Below, piece by piece: positions 31,918-44,189 of a stretch of DNA of 64,000 nt. The stretch comes from Charina bottae (Eukaryota > Chordata > Lepidosauria > Squamata > Charinaidae), in contig JALMGJ010000017.1 of the NCBI GenBank assembly GCA_023362775.1, positions 23,000,316 to 23,064,315 of the forward strand, written 5' to 3'. The translations under genes were made by a program, and so were the position numbers. The notes beneath the pieces were generated by a model. The model searched no databases. It had not been told where the DNA came from and saw only the letters and a program-made list of their open reading frames with translations. Positions within the stretch are counted from its first letter, which is position 1, and every line of letters begins with the position of its first letter.

Positions 31918-32394
31918 TTACTTATTTTATTTATTGTGATATTTATACCCCGCCTATCCCCTCCCTAATGGAGGACTCTAGGCGGCTTACATCAACAATC
32001 CTTTTATACAATTATACAATTCACCGCGCGTGAAGGGAGGGGGTAAGGGAACCGACTCTTCTAAGGCTCCGGACTACAATTCCCAAGATGCCTTGAGCCG
32101 GCTGCTGACTTCCTGTAGATGTTACTTCCGGGTTCGTCGTCACCACCGCCATTCGATCTTCCTCCGATCTTTTTCTCCTCCAGTGGAACCGACTTCCCGA
32201 CAGGACGCCAGCAAATTTTCCCACTTAAGGTGGTACCCATTTATCTACTTGCTAGGCTTTCGAACTGTTGGGTTGACAGGAGCTGGGACTAGCAACGAGA
32301 GCTCACCTCGTTGCGCGGGGGGTTCGAACTGCCAACCTTCTGATCGGCAGTCTACAGCTCAGCAGTTTAACCTGCTGAGCCACTGCGTCCCCTA
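31918..32394 (-). mobile_element. Chimeric SINE-like element: Sauria-type tRNA head, GC-rich body, L2-type tail
   Basis: On the minus strand it begins with a tRNA-like head (cagtggctcagcaggttaa, then B box ggcagttcgaacc) and a Sauria SINE segment (acagttcgaaagcctagcaa, gtagataaatgggtaccacc). From about 32218 the expected Sauria body is replaced by a CpG-rich segment containing gggaattgtagtcc and cccggaagtaac. It ends with an L2-like 3' UTR (taagccgcctagagtcctcc, ggcggggtataaatatcaca, aataaataaaat). All parts share one orientation, consistent with a single chimeric transcript. No target duplication was identified, so separate insertions cannot be excluded. Confidence 0.65.
32062..32165 (+). 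promoter_or_regulatory. Cluster of housekeeping-promoter-like motifs
   Basis: On the plus strand ggactacaattcccaagatg fits the ZNF143/Staf site (consensus ACTACAAnTCCCAGnATGC with one or two changes), ttacttccgggtt fits an ETS/GABP site, and ccaccgccattc fits YY1. All three occur within about 100 bp in CpG-containing DNA. This combination is typical of bidirectional CpG promoters. Here it lies within a repeat-derived segment, and function is not shown. Confidence 0.45.
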
Positions 32395-33540
32395 AATACA
32401 CATGTTATTTAACTCCACAGCAGCCATGTTGCCTTCATGCTAATCTTCGGGGGGGGGGGTTATACTTATTATTTCTGGCATTCATATGTTTTCTTGTCAC
32501 ATAGTTCTCTGCATGGCTTGTAACAAATAAGCACAAGTGCAATTTAAATATGAAACAGAATACAGAATCATACAATGGGGGTGCATCAAGGAGGCTTTGG
32601 ACAACTTATAACATAACTGAGATTCCACTAGTGAAAAGACCTTCTCCGTGGTAGTTTCCTGCTTCAGCGTTGTTTGAGAGGTCACTCAGAGGCTCTGTTC
32701 TCATGAAATACTTAACCCTGGTTAATTTACTCATTTCTATTGAGCAAGCAATTGCCTAGGTTTGACCAAGAGGTCTGCAATCCTTCTGAGCATCTTTGGA
32801 ATCTTAGGAACATGTTCTGGCTGCTCTTGCAAATGGTTGTTGGGAAGGTGGAGGGATGACCCATTCAGCTGCCTTGGGGAAATACAGCCCATTACAAAGC
32901 CCCAATTGACTGAAATGCCATTGGCTACTTCCTCCCCTCTGCTTCCACTTACCTTTGCCTCTTTTCTGGGTAGATGGGTGCATTTACAGCAAAACATTGG
33001 GCTGCACCCACCCATCAAGCTTTTGAGGTCTAAAGGGGGCCCGGGGGAAATTCGGGTACTTTGTTTTATTGGGTGCCAGTTTCCTAATACATACATACAT
33101 TACATTGTTGGAATTATCAGGGGTCAACTCAGCATTGTCTCATAAGCATAAGGGGGGTCCTTTCTAGTAAACACATCTCTATTGTGCTAGTGGGATGTCA
33201 CATGGGTCACCTGATTTCCACTTCCTCCTCCTTGAGTTTGGAGGATTAACATTCTCCATTACTCTTTGGGCACACCTGCAAGCAGGAGGAGCTGCAGAAT
33301 GCAGCTCTCGTCTTTACATCTTGTTTGCACGCAGATCTACTATGAATCTACTTGTATCCAGATCTACTGAATAAATGTAAGCTATCTCTATTTTTTTCTT
33401 CATCTAACTATGGTGTGAAGACTGAATTTATTTCTGAATGTAATTAAACTTAATGTGCAAGTCCCTTCTGGTTCACGCTTCTACTTTGCAAGATTGTTGT
33501 TAGCTGCTTGGAGTTCTTTTATTAACCTTCAAAACTCCAT
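32395..33540. other. Unassigned interval
   Basis: A ten-G run lies near 32450. Overlapping frames on opposite strands (32737-33145) carry no domain I recognise. Nothing else identified. Confidence 0.45.
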
Positions 33541-33544
33541 CATG

Positions 33545-33704
33545 CATTGCATTGCATTGCATTGCATTGCATTGCATTGCATTGCATTGCATTGCATTGC
33601 ATTGCATTGCATTGCATTGCATTGCATTGCATTGCATTGCATTGCATTGCATTGCATTGCATTGCATTGCATTACATTACATTACATTACATTACATTAC
33701 ATTA
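33545..33704. repeat. Pentanucleotide satellite (ATTGC)n followed by (ATTAC)n
   Basis: About 25 perfect copies of attgc (33545-33670) switch abruptly to about seven copies of attac (33671-33704). Because the unit is five bases and lacks stops, the array is open in several frames and creates false protein predictions. Confidence 0.98.
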
Positions 33705-34890
33705 ATCCCTTTTGGGAGAAGCAGTTATGGAAAGTAAATAGTGAAGAATCAGTGGGTAAAAGAAATTAAAGACAGCAGATAAGAAAAAAAAACAGGAATT
33801 TAATCCAACACCACTCACTGTGCCTCTCAGTCTGTCTGTACCTTTCTGCTACCATCACATGTGTGTGTGGCTGACCAGACTGCAATTCAGTGTGCCATGT
33901 GAACACAGCCACTGTAAGATCTCAAGAAGATTTTCAGGTTTAGCTCCCTTCATAAAGGAGAAAATGCTCTTTCAGATAACCAGTTTCAAAGTTATTGAGC
34001 TGTTCCTGTGGCTGGGGGTGGGGGGTGGGGTGGGATGTTGAAGATGCCTTTTGAAAACTGCTGCATCATGAGAATTGTAGTAGAAAATTAAAATTGCAAC
34101 TTCTAGGCTCAGCCACAGAGAGCAAGTATCATTGGCAGGTTCCTGGCAGCTGCCCCAGGACGTTGCATTCTGCTGCAGGGTCAGTCATAGCTATCTATTG
34201 CTCCTGTCCCCTCCTGCTTGTTATTTCTCTTGATACTTCAGCTAAGACATCCTCCAGTGGCTGCCATTCACTGTGGGCAGCCTGCCATATGGAAGTCTCA
34301 CAAGTGACAAGATCTCCAGCTGAGGTGGAAGCAACCGAGAAGAATGTCGAGGAGCCCCTGCCAAGACTCAAAGCATCTTTGTTTTTTAGGGACTTGCAGA
34401 GCAAATCCTGTGTCAGATAAAATTAAGCTTCAGTGGACAAAATTCTGGGCACAGTACTGTATTCACAGTTCTGTGAATGGTTGTTGGGAAGGTGGAGTGT
34501 TGATCCTAAATCTTCCTTGGGCTATAGGAGTAGGTAATGGTTTCTGGCCAGAGGTCTGACACTCACCTCCTAGACTGGCAGGAGGCTGCAGAAGGCCTTC
34601 CAGTGACATGAACATTCTAGTCTGAGTTTACATGACTTTTGGAATTTGGTGGGATTAAAGAGTAGCAGCAATTGCATTTTGCCTCACATAAGCTTAGTAA
34701 ACCCATTTCCAGGCTTATTCTGGCATTTTTCAAGTTCTTATTTTGATCATGTCACTGACAATGTTACATTTATCTCCCTATTTATCTCCCTATTTATCTT
34801 GTCTGTTTTTAACCCAAGTTATGGATTTGGGGGATCAGATGCCACTCAGAGTCCATTTGATTAGAACAGTTCATAAGCTAAGGAAGTAAG
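33705..34890. other. Unassigned interval
   Basis: No repeat family or exon recognised; the 108-residue frame at 34094-34420 has no recognisable domain. Confidence 0.4.
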
Positions 34891-34956
34891 AGGAAGGAAG
34901 GAAGGAAGGAAGGAAGGAAGGAAGGAAGGAAGGAAGGAAGGAAGGAAGGAAGGAAA
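34891..34956. repeat. (GGAA)n microsatellite
   Basis: About 16 nearly perfect ggaa units. Confidence 0.97.
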
Positions 34957-35866
34957 GATTGCACTGTTAAAAATCAACCATTGTGGTTGCTGAATTTTGA
35001 CATAATATCCCAGGTACTTTGAGCCTCTAAACAAGGTGCTGTATGCAATCCATGGGCCACAAGTTGGCCAACCTTGCCAAAATCCCAATAATTTTAGAGA
35101 TTCATGAGAACTGTTAGTTCCCTTGCCATATCTTTAGCTAGAGTTAATTGTTATGTAGATTCCACAATCTGTTACCATCTAGGTATGTTGGACCAACTCC
35201 TTAAGTTCCCAGCCAACCTGGTCAAAGGCAATTGTTGAGAATGGCAAGATTTTCTTTTATTGAGTCAATTTCCATTTGGAGAAGGAAATACTGGTGGTTA
35301 TACATTCTGTTCTAGCAAAAGCAATCTGGATGACTGGTAGTTCACTTTCCATAAAGCTTAATTAATTTTTCAGAATATAATTAAAACACAAAATACAGAA
35401 TATAGAACAGATAGAAATAGAATACAAGTCTAAAAAAGAAACAAGAAAAACTAAAGCAGTGCAAGAATAGACAGAAAAACATAAAAGACAGGTGACTTCC
35501 GACCTTCTCCAACACAGATATAAAAGCACCTAAAAGCTAATCTCTTGCTATTAATTAATCATTTAGTAACATTATTTCTCTAAAATCAAACCATTTAATC
35601 ATCAAAACCCACGGATGACTGGTTTTTCAGACTGTTTCCTTTTCTATCTGTTTTGGCATACAGACCTCAGCTAGTTAGACCAGTTTTACTGTGTCCTTCC
35701 ACCTCATGAAGGAGAATGACCTCATTATTATGACGGCCTATGTAATCTCCTAGTAACTGCCCATTAATTAGCATGACTTGTTAATAGGCTAGCCATGCCA
35801 AAACCAAAGGGACATTTTGAACTGGATTGCCAAATAAATTTTAATAATTTTGGAGACCAGGTAAAT
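34957..35866. other. Unassigned AT-rich interval
   Basis: Nothing recognised. Confidence 0.45.
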
Positions 35867-35875
35867 CTTGTCTCA

Positions 35876-36084
35876 GAGCCAGTTTGGTGTAGTGGTTAAG
35901 GCATCAGGCTAGAAACCGGGAGACTCTGAGTTCTAGTCCCGCCTTAGGCACGAAGCCAGCTGGGTGACCTTGGGCCAGTCACTTTCTCTCAGCCCTAGGA
36001 AGAAGGCAATGGCAAACCACTTCTGAAATCTTGCCAAAAAACCTGCAGTCAGCACTGATTTGAAGGCACCAACAAAAAAAAAAA
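35876..36084 (+). mobile_element. tRNA-derived SINE (MIR/CORE-like head) with target duplication
   Basis: The head is gagccagtttggtgtagtgg, the B-box region gttctagtcccgcc, the core gggtgaccttgggccagtca, and the tail ggcaaaccacttctgaaatc, then caaaaaacctgcagtcagca, then an A-rich end. It is flanked by cttgtctca (35867-35875 and 36085-36093). Confidence 0.88.
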
Positions 36085-36093
36085 CTTGTCTCA

Positions 36094-36851
36094 TTTCTTC
36101 ATGACAATTTTCATCCGCCAAAATACCCATGCTACAAAACCTTTTGAGGCAGAGGAGGCTTTTTCTTCCTTTGAAGTTGGCTTTAAATAATACCATGCCA
36201 GGGCCCATCTCAATAAACCCTCTAAGGTCACATCAGTTCTTACTGACAGTAATGTAGTTGAGAATCTTTAGCAATGAAGTTTGCTAGTTGAAGACTAGAT
36301 AATGGTTAAATCATACATTCTGCCATTAGCTTTAGAATGACCCATACATTTTTAGTAAAACATGGCAGGTACAACTAAAAATATCAGGCATATGCATTCC
36401 GAAATGCTGAACAAATATTAGCAGAAGTGGATTTTTGTTTTCTTTCTTAGAATGAAGGTGAAAACAGTTTTGTCAAACAGAGTTCTATGGGAAAAGATAA
36501 GAAGAAACAAATAAGAGCATACCAATATTTTCTGCAGAAAATATATTATTTTGCCTAGCACCTATCTGCAGGAAATGGATGCAAGAAATAACTGAAAGAT
36601 GGCCCAGATTTCACTCCTTGTACAGGCTGAAGAAGTCTGAAGAAAAAGCAAGTTTATGACAAAAACAATTTGGCAAGGGGGAAGAAGAGGGAATATCTGT
36701 CTCACAGAGACAATCTGTTTTGTTGAATTGTAGAATCGTAATTGTAAGTTTTGCTATACATTCCAAAAGAGGGGGAAAAGAACATGGATGCTTTAATATT
36801 CACAGTATAAAACGTATTTACTGTAAAACACTTCCAGATTTTTAAAATGAG
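36094..36851. other. Unassigned interval
   Basis: Nothing recognised. Confidence 0.45.
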
Positions 36852-36877
36852 ATATTATTATTATTATCATCATTATC

Positions 36878-36923
<46 letters not shown>

Positions 36924-36924
36924 T
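36852..36924. repeat. (ATT)n / (AAT)n microsatellite
   Basis: attatt units, an interruption catcattatc, then about 15 ataata units. Confidence 0.95.
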
Positions 36925-36994
36925 TGTATCAGGGAATGGCATTCACTATCCATAATCCTGAGGATACATTTTTGTAGGACATACCTATGTTGCA

Positions 36995-37203
36995 AGTAAG
37001 TAAGTAAATCTTAAACTTAGGAAGAAATATTTAAGTTCTTAGTTGTAGTTCTGGCTTTATTTTGTTGTAATCTTTTTATATTTAATGCTTCTTTTATTAT
37101 TTTATTTTATAATTTCATCATTTTATTTTATTATTATATTTTATTGTATTTTATTGCATTCTTATGTTATGACCTGTGGTTACAACAATAAACTTTACTT
37201 ACT
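36995..37203 (+). mobile_element. Short retrotransposed insertion with 13-bp target duplication
   Basis: The direct repeat tacctatgttgca occurs at 36982-36994 and 37204-37216, enclosing 209 bp. The insert starts with (agta)n and ends aataaactttacttact. The ending looks like the 3' terminus of a non-LTR retrotransposon, but I cannot name the family. Confidence 0.6.
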
Positions 37204-37460
37204 TACCTATGTTGCAGATTTCAAACTGTTTAATAGCCATTTCACTTTCACAATTAGCCTTGGAAATTGTAGTTCCAAGAGGAAAGCAAGGGATCTCTAT
37301 AAGAAACTGCCATTTCTAAAAGATTTTGAGAGAATTCATGATAGGGATTATTCTGAAGATATAAACTAGCTTTAATGCCTATGGCATTAAACCTTGCAAT
37401 GGTTCTTGATCTCATTATTACAATAGCCAATATGATATGCTATTCTAAATGCCCATTAAA

Positions 37461-37796
37461 AGGTAACGGTAAAGGTTCCCTCCGCACATTTGTGCAGTTG
37501 TGTCCGACTCTAGGGGCCGGTGCTCATCTCTGTTTGTTAGCTGAAGAGCCAGCATTGTCCGAAGACGCTTCCGTGGTCATGTGGCCAGCATGACGCACGC
37601 GGAACGCTGTTACCTACCCACCAAAGTGGTACCTATTAATCTACTTGCATTTGCATGCTTTTGAATTGCTAGGTTGGCAAGAGCTGGGGCTAGTGCGGGA
37701 GCACACTCCGTCACACAGGGCTAGGGATTCGAACCTCCGAACTTGCGATCTTCCGATCAACAAGCCTGGTGTCTTACCCGCTGAGCCACCACGCCC
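37461..37796 (-). mobile_element. Sauria-type SINE, near full length
   Basis: On the minus strand the head is aggggcgtggtggctcagcg with B box ggaggttcgaatccc. The body (ctagcaattcaaaagcatgc, ggtaccactttggtgggtag) and tail (gagtcggacacaactgcaca) follow. A perfect 16-bp duplication, ctaaatgcccattaaa, lies at 37445-37460 and 37797-37812, so the ends are exact. Confidence 0.96.
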
Positions 37797-37812
37797 CTAA
37801 ATGCCCATTAAA

Positions 37813-39208
37813 TAGCACCAATTGTCAGTAACCTTCCCCATAAAGGGAAGTTTTGAATCCTTTAGTTCAGGTTCAAGAAACATTCGGCCCTAGATGTTTT
37901 TGGACTAAGGCCACATTTACATGTTCCCCCTAACGTTGGCTTGAGGATGCATCACTACTTATTCCTTTAGGTCATGCCCTCATGACACAGCCTACCTCTC
38001 ATCCTTCACCCCTAGCCAAAGCTGCCTAATATCAGAATATTCTGATCTAGGGCGAAAGTGGCATTTCCCCCTTTCTGCTAACAAAAGCCTAGCTATATGT
38101 ACGATTGTGTGGTGCTTTGGCAGCCATTGAGGGGATAGTGTGGAAGGGGCACATGATAGAGGGCAGTATACTCCTACAACTTTTGGAATGTCATTGTTCC
38201 TGGCCCTCTCTCGTTTTCTGCTGATTCTTTTAACATAGGAACCTTCCTCTAATAGAGTACATGGGTTGATCTGCATGACCAGCTTGCCCCAGTACAAGGA
38301 CAAGAAACCTGACTGTTTCTCAAGGGCAGGAGTGCTGCTCTACCCTTGCACAGTTCACCAAGAAGTCAACTTCCATTCATCTTTTCTTGCTGCTATCAAA
38401 AGTAGCATTTTCTGAGTTGTGTTGGCACAAGCAACGTTAGCCAGTTTGCCTGCTGCGCTTCATTTCATTGAATGCAACACATTGTGCACTGTGAGGAACA
38501 CCCCCTCTCCTCTGGTAACTGGTTGCTGCCCTCCATGGGACCATGAACATGGGCCTTTCTTTTTTTTTTTAAGACCAGGTAAAACTGGCAAGCATTCTAC
38601 CAGTGTCTCCTAGCCCAACTGGCAGGGAGAACAGTGAAACTGTGCTGTTTTCCTTTTTTTTCCACCTGTCTACCAATGGATGCAGTAGATGGGAAGGTAT
38701 CAAGCATGTGGGGAAGTCAGCAGATGAGGACTCATATAAGGTATATCAATGAAAAGCACCCACAAAAAAGAAAGAATGCCGCTTGCATTCCTGGCATGGA
38801 GGGGAGGGGAATCCACCACTCGGTAAGCACTGTCGGGGGAAAAAATCACTGGTGAAGTGTCTCTAATCTCTATTGCATTCTGGAAGCAGCAAACAATTGC
38901 AAAGTTATTATCTCTGCTGTGCAGAGGCCTGGAAAATGCATCCGTTCCTGCAGAATCAAATGATCTGAAACTGACCCAAGCTGATGAGGAAGGAGATAAG
39001 GCTGAAATATCCTGGTATTCCTTTTCCACAGACTGTCACGGCTGATTCATGATCAACACCCTGAGTCAGCATCCTCTGAAATAATCTCAAGGTAGAAGGA
39101 AACAGGCCTCAGTTAACTAAATGGAAGTTGCTAAATACAGCAATTCTGACGGGGGAGGGATGGCCTTTTTCTGTGATCCTTCCTAATGCCTGTTATTACT
39201 TGTCCAGA
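37813..39208. other. Unassigned interval
   Basis: About 1.4 kb with no recognised repeat. Frames near 38634-39045 overlap on both strands and have no family motif. Confidence 0.45.
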
Positions 39209-39320
39209 TTTTATTTATTTATTTATTTATTATTTAAATCTATATGACCGCCCAACTCCCCCAACGGGGGACTCTGGGTGGTTTACAATAAAACCAAGGT
39301 TAAAATTTGCTGAACAATTC
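39209..39320 (-). repeat. L2 LINE 3' end fragment
   Basis: A ttta-type tail is followed by gaccgcccaactcccccaac, ggactctgggtggtttaca, the reverse of the L2 3' UTR seen at 22440 and 42190. Confidence 0.8.
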
Positions 39321-39415
39321 TGGAAAAACTGGGTTCATGGGAATATTGAGCTTTCTGTGCAACCAGAGGCTATTCACCCAGCTTTCAAAGGATAACACGT
39401 AACTAGTGATCCCAG

Positions 39416-39999
39416 TAGGCGCAAAGATTACTGCAGATGCTGACTGCAGCCAGGAAATCAGAAGACACCTACTTCTTGGGAGGAGAGCAATGGCAAATCT
39501 TGATAAAATAGTTAAGAGCAGAGACATCACACTGACAACAAAGGTCCGCATAGCTAAAGCAATGGTATTCCCTGTAGTAACCTATGGCTGCGAGAGCTGG
39601 ACCATAAGGAAGGCTGAGCGAAGGAAGATAGATGCTTTTGAACTGTAGTGTTGGAGGAAAATTCTGAGAGTGCCTTGGACTGCAAGAAGATCAAACCAGT
39701 CCATACTCCAGGAAATAAAGCCAGTCTGCTCACTTGAGGGAATGATATTAAAGGCAAAACTGAAGTACTTTGGCCACATAATGCGAAGACAGGATACCCT
39801 GGAGAAGAAGCTGATGCTAGGGAAAGTGGAAGGCAAAAGGAAGAGAGGCCGACCAAGGGCAAGATGGATGGATGATATTCTGGAGGTGACGGACTCAACC
39901 ATGGGGGAGCTGGGGATGGTGACGGCCAACAGGAAGCTCTGGCGTGCGCTGGTCCATGAAGTCACGAAGAGTCGGAAGCGACTGAACGAATAAACAACA
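39416..39999 (+). mobile_element. BovB (RTE) LINE, 5'-truncated
   Basis: The translated part runs from GAKITADADCSQEIRRHLLL through YGCESWTIRKAERRKIDAFE to TKSRKRLNE*. One in-frame TAG at about 39646 (replacing the W of the ELWCW motif) and other substitutions show it is dead. A duplication agtgatcccag flanks it (39405-39415 and 40000-40010). Same subfamily as 25544-28757. Confidence 0.94.
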
Positions 40000-40010
40000 A
40001 GTGATCCCAG

Positions 40011-41239
40011 ATTTCAGTGCTGAAATCATTGCCTCAATAAAAAGAATAAATCCAGCTTCCTCTGACTTTAAATACTCAGAGGTTTGGCTGATGCTGTTCT
40101 GTGGTGGCTTTCACACTGCCAGGAACTTTTTGACAGATGGCAGTTATGTCCCATGCTAATGAACCACACAGCACTCCACTCCCCCCACCCCACCCCCACC
40201 CCCCACCCCAGTACATGAGAAATAGGGCTGTTCCCCACAGTCTCCCACGCACAACTAGCTGGAAATGAAGCCAGTTTTAAAAATCCCTTTCTGGATTTCA
40301 ACCCAGTCCTCCACATTAGCCACAGTGATGCACTTCTAGTTTTGCTCCATTAATGTACATATGAAATTAAAAATTTTGTGCCCCAAATATATCAGAGTCC
40401 TGCTACATTTTGTCCTTGCTTCTCATCTACTCTAGGTCATCTTTTCCCAACCTGGTATCTTTCAGATCCCCAAAACATCTGGAAGATGCCAAGTTGGGAA
40501 AGATTAGTCTTTCTCATTCCTGCCTCAGTTGGGAAAGACCTGGCTTATTCCAGCACAAAAGATATTTCAGATGCTGGAACATATTCAGAAACACTTCAAA
40601 ATTGCTTTTTGTTTTTTATGATTAATATTTGGTCTTGGATAAAGTGGTCTTTTGGTTGTTTTGTTTTCGCTGCTATTTGGAATATATTTTTGTCTCATTA
40701 TTTTGCTAGTTTATTAGTTTATTAGTTGATTATTTGAACTTAGTGTGTGTCTATTAATATTATATTATGTAAAGAAACATTTTTGACTTGTAATTGTTCA
40801 TAAATAATATTTAACAATTATATGTTATGTTGTGAGCTCTTTTGATGTTGTGAACCATTTTCCAGGATAAAGAGGTATACAAATGGATATTATTACATTT
40901 TATTTTCTATTTTATTTTCTATTCACTTAATCTGCACAAAGGTCTTTCTACCTCAAAATTTTTGCCTTCCTGAAAATATGGTATCATTTACCAGCTAGGC
41001 TTTGTGACTATTCATCCCTGACTTTAGATTATTTATGAATATATTAAACCATAATAGTCCCAATACACTGTTGAAAGACCTGTCAGGAATAGATTCTCCT
41101 GGAGAAAATCTATCTATGTGATCACTAAGCACTGACACCAACTTGATGGCACCTAATCAAGCAATAAAATCCCAATACAGATCCTTGAGGAGACCTCAAT
41201 ACTTGAATCCATCCACTGGCAGCATGCTACAGTAGATAA
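40011..41239. other. Mostly unassigned interval
   Basis: Near 40835-40900, gttgtgaaccattttccagg then ataaagaggtatacaaat resembles a diverged LINE 3' end. Nothing else recognised. Confidence 0.4.
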
Positions 41240-42249
41240 CTACAGTAAGTGATGCAGTCGCTGCCCTGTCTCAGTGCCTGGGGGCTGTGGGGGCCTGGAT
41301 GGGGAGCAACAGGCTTCAGCTGAACCCTGGCAAGACTGAGTGGCTGTGGATAGATGGCCCCGCGCTATCCGGGAAGTTGTCATCTTTGGTTCTGGATGGC
41401 GTGGCACTACCCCATTCGGAACCGGTGCGGAACATGGGGGTCCTCCTAGACTCACGACTCCTGCTCGAAGAGCAGGTGGCAGTCGTGGCTAGGAGGGCCT
41501 TTGCGCAGCTTCGGCTTGTGCGCCAATTACGCCCTTTCCTGGACCCGGATGCCCTCCGAATAGTCACTCACGCCCTTGTCATCTCCCATATAGACTATTG
41601 CAATGCGCTCTACATGGGGCGACCCTCGAAGAATATCCAGAAGCTACAGCTGGTGCAGAATGCGGCCGCACGGGCAATTTTAGGTGCACCAAGATCAGCA
41701 CATATAACACGTCTGCTCCGCGAGCTGCATTGGGTGCCGGTTTGCTTCCGGATCCAATTCAAGGTGTTGGTTATTACCTTTAAAGCCCTACATGGCATGG
41801 GACCAGGATATCTGAGGGACCGTCTTATCCCCATATCATCGACCCGCCCCACCCGATCATTCAGAGAGGGCTTACTACAGACCCCATCAATAAGGGAATT
41901 TCATCTAGTGGGGTCCAGGAGGCGGGCCTTCTCTGTAGTGGCACCCACCCTTTGGAATATCTTGCCCCCAGAGTTGAGGCGGGTTTCCTCCCTCCCGACC
42001 TTTAGGAAAGATCTGAAAACCTGGTTCTGCCGCCTAGCGTGGGAAGGGAAAAGTAACAGCTCCTCCTGGGGGTGGTTAATACCATAATGTCCTCCTTATT
42101 ATTTGAGATACTTGCTGGATTGGATTTTGTATTTATTTATGTTATGTTACTAATTTGTAATTTTATATTTATATTTTAACTTTGATTTTATTGTAAACTG
42201 CCCAGAGTCCCCCATTGGGGGAGTTGGGCGGTCATATAAATTTAAATAA

Positions 42250-42284
<35 letters not shown>
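41240..42284 (+). mobile_element. L2-clade LINE, 5'-truncated, with 266-residue open C-terminal ORF
   Basis: The frame 41287-42087 reads LQLNPGKTEWLWIDGPA, VRNMGVLLDSRLLLEEQVAV, SHIDYCNALYMGRPSKNI, RELHWVPVCFRIQFKVLVIT, FSVVAPTLWNILPPELRR, KDLKTWFCRLAWEG, the L2 RT C-terminal region. It lacks the endonuclease and the RT catalytic core. The 3' UTR (actgcccagagtcccccatt, gagttgggcggtcatataaa) and an (aaat)n tail are complete. Confidence 0.92.
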
Positions 42285-44189
42285 CATATGCTAAGGAAAC
42301 ACTACTTTAAAACTAAAGTTGAATTTAAGCTGCCCCTGCTGAGGCTTGGGGATGAGATGAAGGCAACCTCATGAGGACATGTGATATGAAGATGGTTAGA
42401 AGATCACGTTTGTGCTACTGTTGGGAGGACTGAAGCTGAGCCACATATTTGGTGAAAAACGTGAACACAGCAAAGTGAGAAATGAAAGTTATGGTCACTT
42501 CTTTTGGCTTTGGGTGGAAGGAAGACAGTTTGAAGGGCAAGTGTATAAATCCTTTGGTTCTTTGGGGCAATAATTAATGGGACAGAATGCCCTTTTCAAA
42601 GCCAGCATTCTTCATCCTCCATTACTTAATGTAGAGAAATGACCGATGTTGTTGTTCTGCTTTTTTAACACAGCCTTGGGCAGAACCAGAAAGGAAGAGC
42701 ATTAGCTCAGTTCTCCTGACCTGAAATGACTTTGTGGAATACGACTGAAGGTTTAATTACAGTGGCTAATGTGGGAGTAAACAACAGCTGTGTGAAAAAA
42801 AGGTGTACTTATCAATAATTCCGATCCCTAATAAACTGGCACAACTGGCCATGATCTTAATTATGAATTAGAATGAATTTTCTTTCATTGACTTAGGTTT
42901 ACTAAAATTATATCTTGCTTTTCCACTAATGAATGGCATTTAAGGTAGTAAGCAATTTTATCCAGTCAATAAAGCCACTCTGGTTGCATCAATCTTTTAT
43001 GCTCCGATCTTCTGTAATAACCTTCACTATGTCTCCCATGTCCTTCATCTCTCCCTTTGCTCTTTATTTCAGTGGTACTGGCTACTGCATAAAACTAGAG
43101 ATATTTTGGGGAAATCAAGATGGCAGCAGTGGCACCTGCATCTTCCATCTGTAATGCCAGGCTGAAGACCACCCCACTAGGAAAGGTATTAAGGTCTTTA
43201 TCCTGCTACTGCTGGCTGGTTAGCAAAGGCTCCCTGTCTACTTAGGGGGGACCAGTGGAGGATATGTCACTCAAGGTTCTCTCAAATGTGGTGCTAGGAT
43301 GGGGGAGTATTTAATTTGATCCACATTTTAAGTGACCAACTGAATTCACACTTTCTGAACTAATCTAGCTGAATCCATATCCCAAGCTGATTTTTTCCTA
43401 TGACTCGGCCTTTTTGCCAAGCAAATACTGTAGGAAACATGTAAGATACTAATCAGACCATCTAAATTATTGATCAATGAGTCTTCCTTGGAAGGTCCTA
43501 AAGTTGGCCAAGAGTAAAAGCCAGGCCCTGACATGGTGTCCTGGGATATTGCCCTGAAAATTTAGTAAAAGATTAAGCTCCTTTATTGGTGAGTCTAGGT
43601 AACTAATTTTAGTAAGTTTTAATTAGTAAAATCTTTGTACATTAAACTAAAGCTGACCATTTCTGACTCTTCTCTGTATTCTTTAATAAAAGTTAAAGAA
43701 TTGGGGACAGGATAGATGTAGTCTTTTTGCCTAGCCTGAGAAGTGGTCCAGCCCACATGCCAGACCGCTCAGCATACACAGTTGCCCACTTCTTCAGAAG
43801 AGAAGAGGAAAGCTGTGGGGGGAAAGGTCCTTTCCTTATCTAGAAAGACTTGGATTCTAGCATCTTCAGAATGAGGGTTCCTATTTATAAACAACACAAA
43901 TGGTGGCAGATAGGGGATGTAAGAAACAGAAAATGTGTTTTATTGGGACCCGCAACCAAGCCCCCAGTTCAGGTGGGCTGCAGTTTCAGCCAAAACAAAA
44001 TGTGGAGAGGTTTATAAGGCGAGTAGGTTAAGTCTGTTGGTCTTCTCCCCCTGCTTCCTCCACGTGGCCCATCCATTGGCCTTCCCATCACCTTCCCTTC
44101 AGTACTTCCTCATAGCCACCAGACATGGTTTCCCTTCCTTTCTTTGGGGTGTTTTTTCCCCCAAACTTTCTAGTTTCTCTTCCTTGGAA
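42285..44189. other. Repeat-free interval; part could be conserved non-coding sequence
   Basis: No transposon recognised. Between about 42555 and 42930 the sequence is rich in homeodomain-type cores (taattacagtggctaat, cttaattatgaattag) without low complexity, which fits a conserved non-coding element but cannot be shown from one genome. Confidence 0.3.

Noticed and set aside
32737..33145. Overlapping 119- and 127-residue frames on opposite strands
   Set aside because: Mirror-image frames without any domain; likely chance.
33108..33450. Second solo LTR (starts tgttggaattatcagg, contains aataaa)
   Set aside because: No matching end and no target duplication found.
33545..33704. CRISPR-like tandem array
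   Set aside because: Uniform 5-bp units without spacers; the genome is vertebrate.
33455..33769. Repetitive His/Cys/Ile/Ala/Leu peptide
   Set aside because: Product of the ATTGC pentamer array, not a gene.
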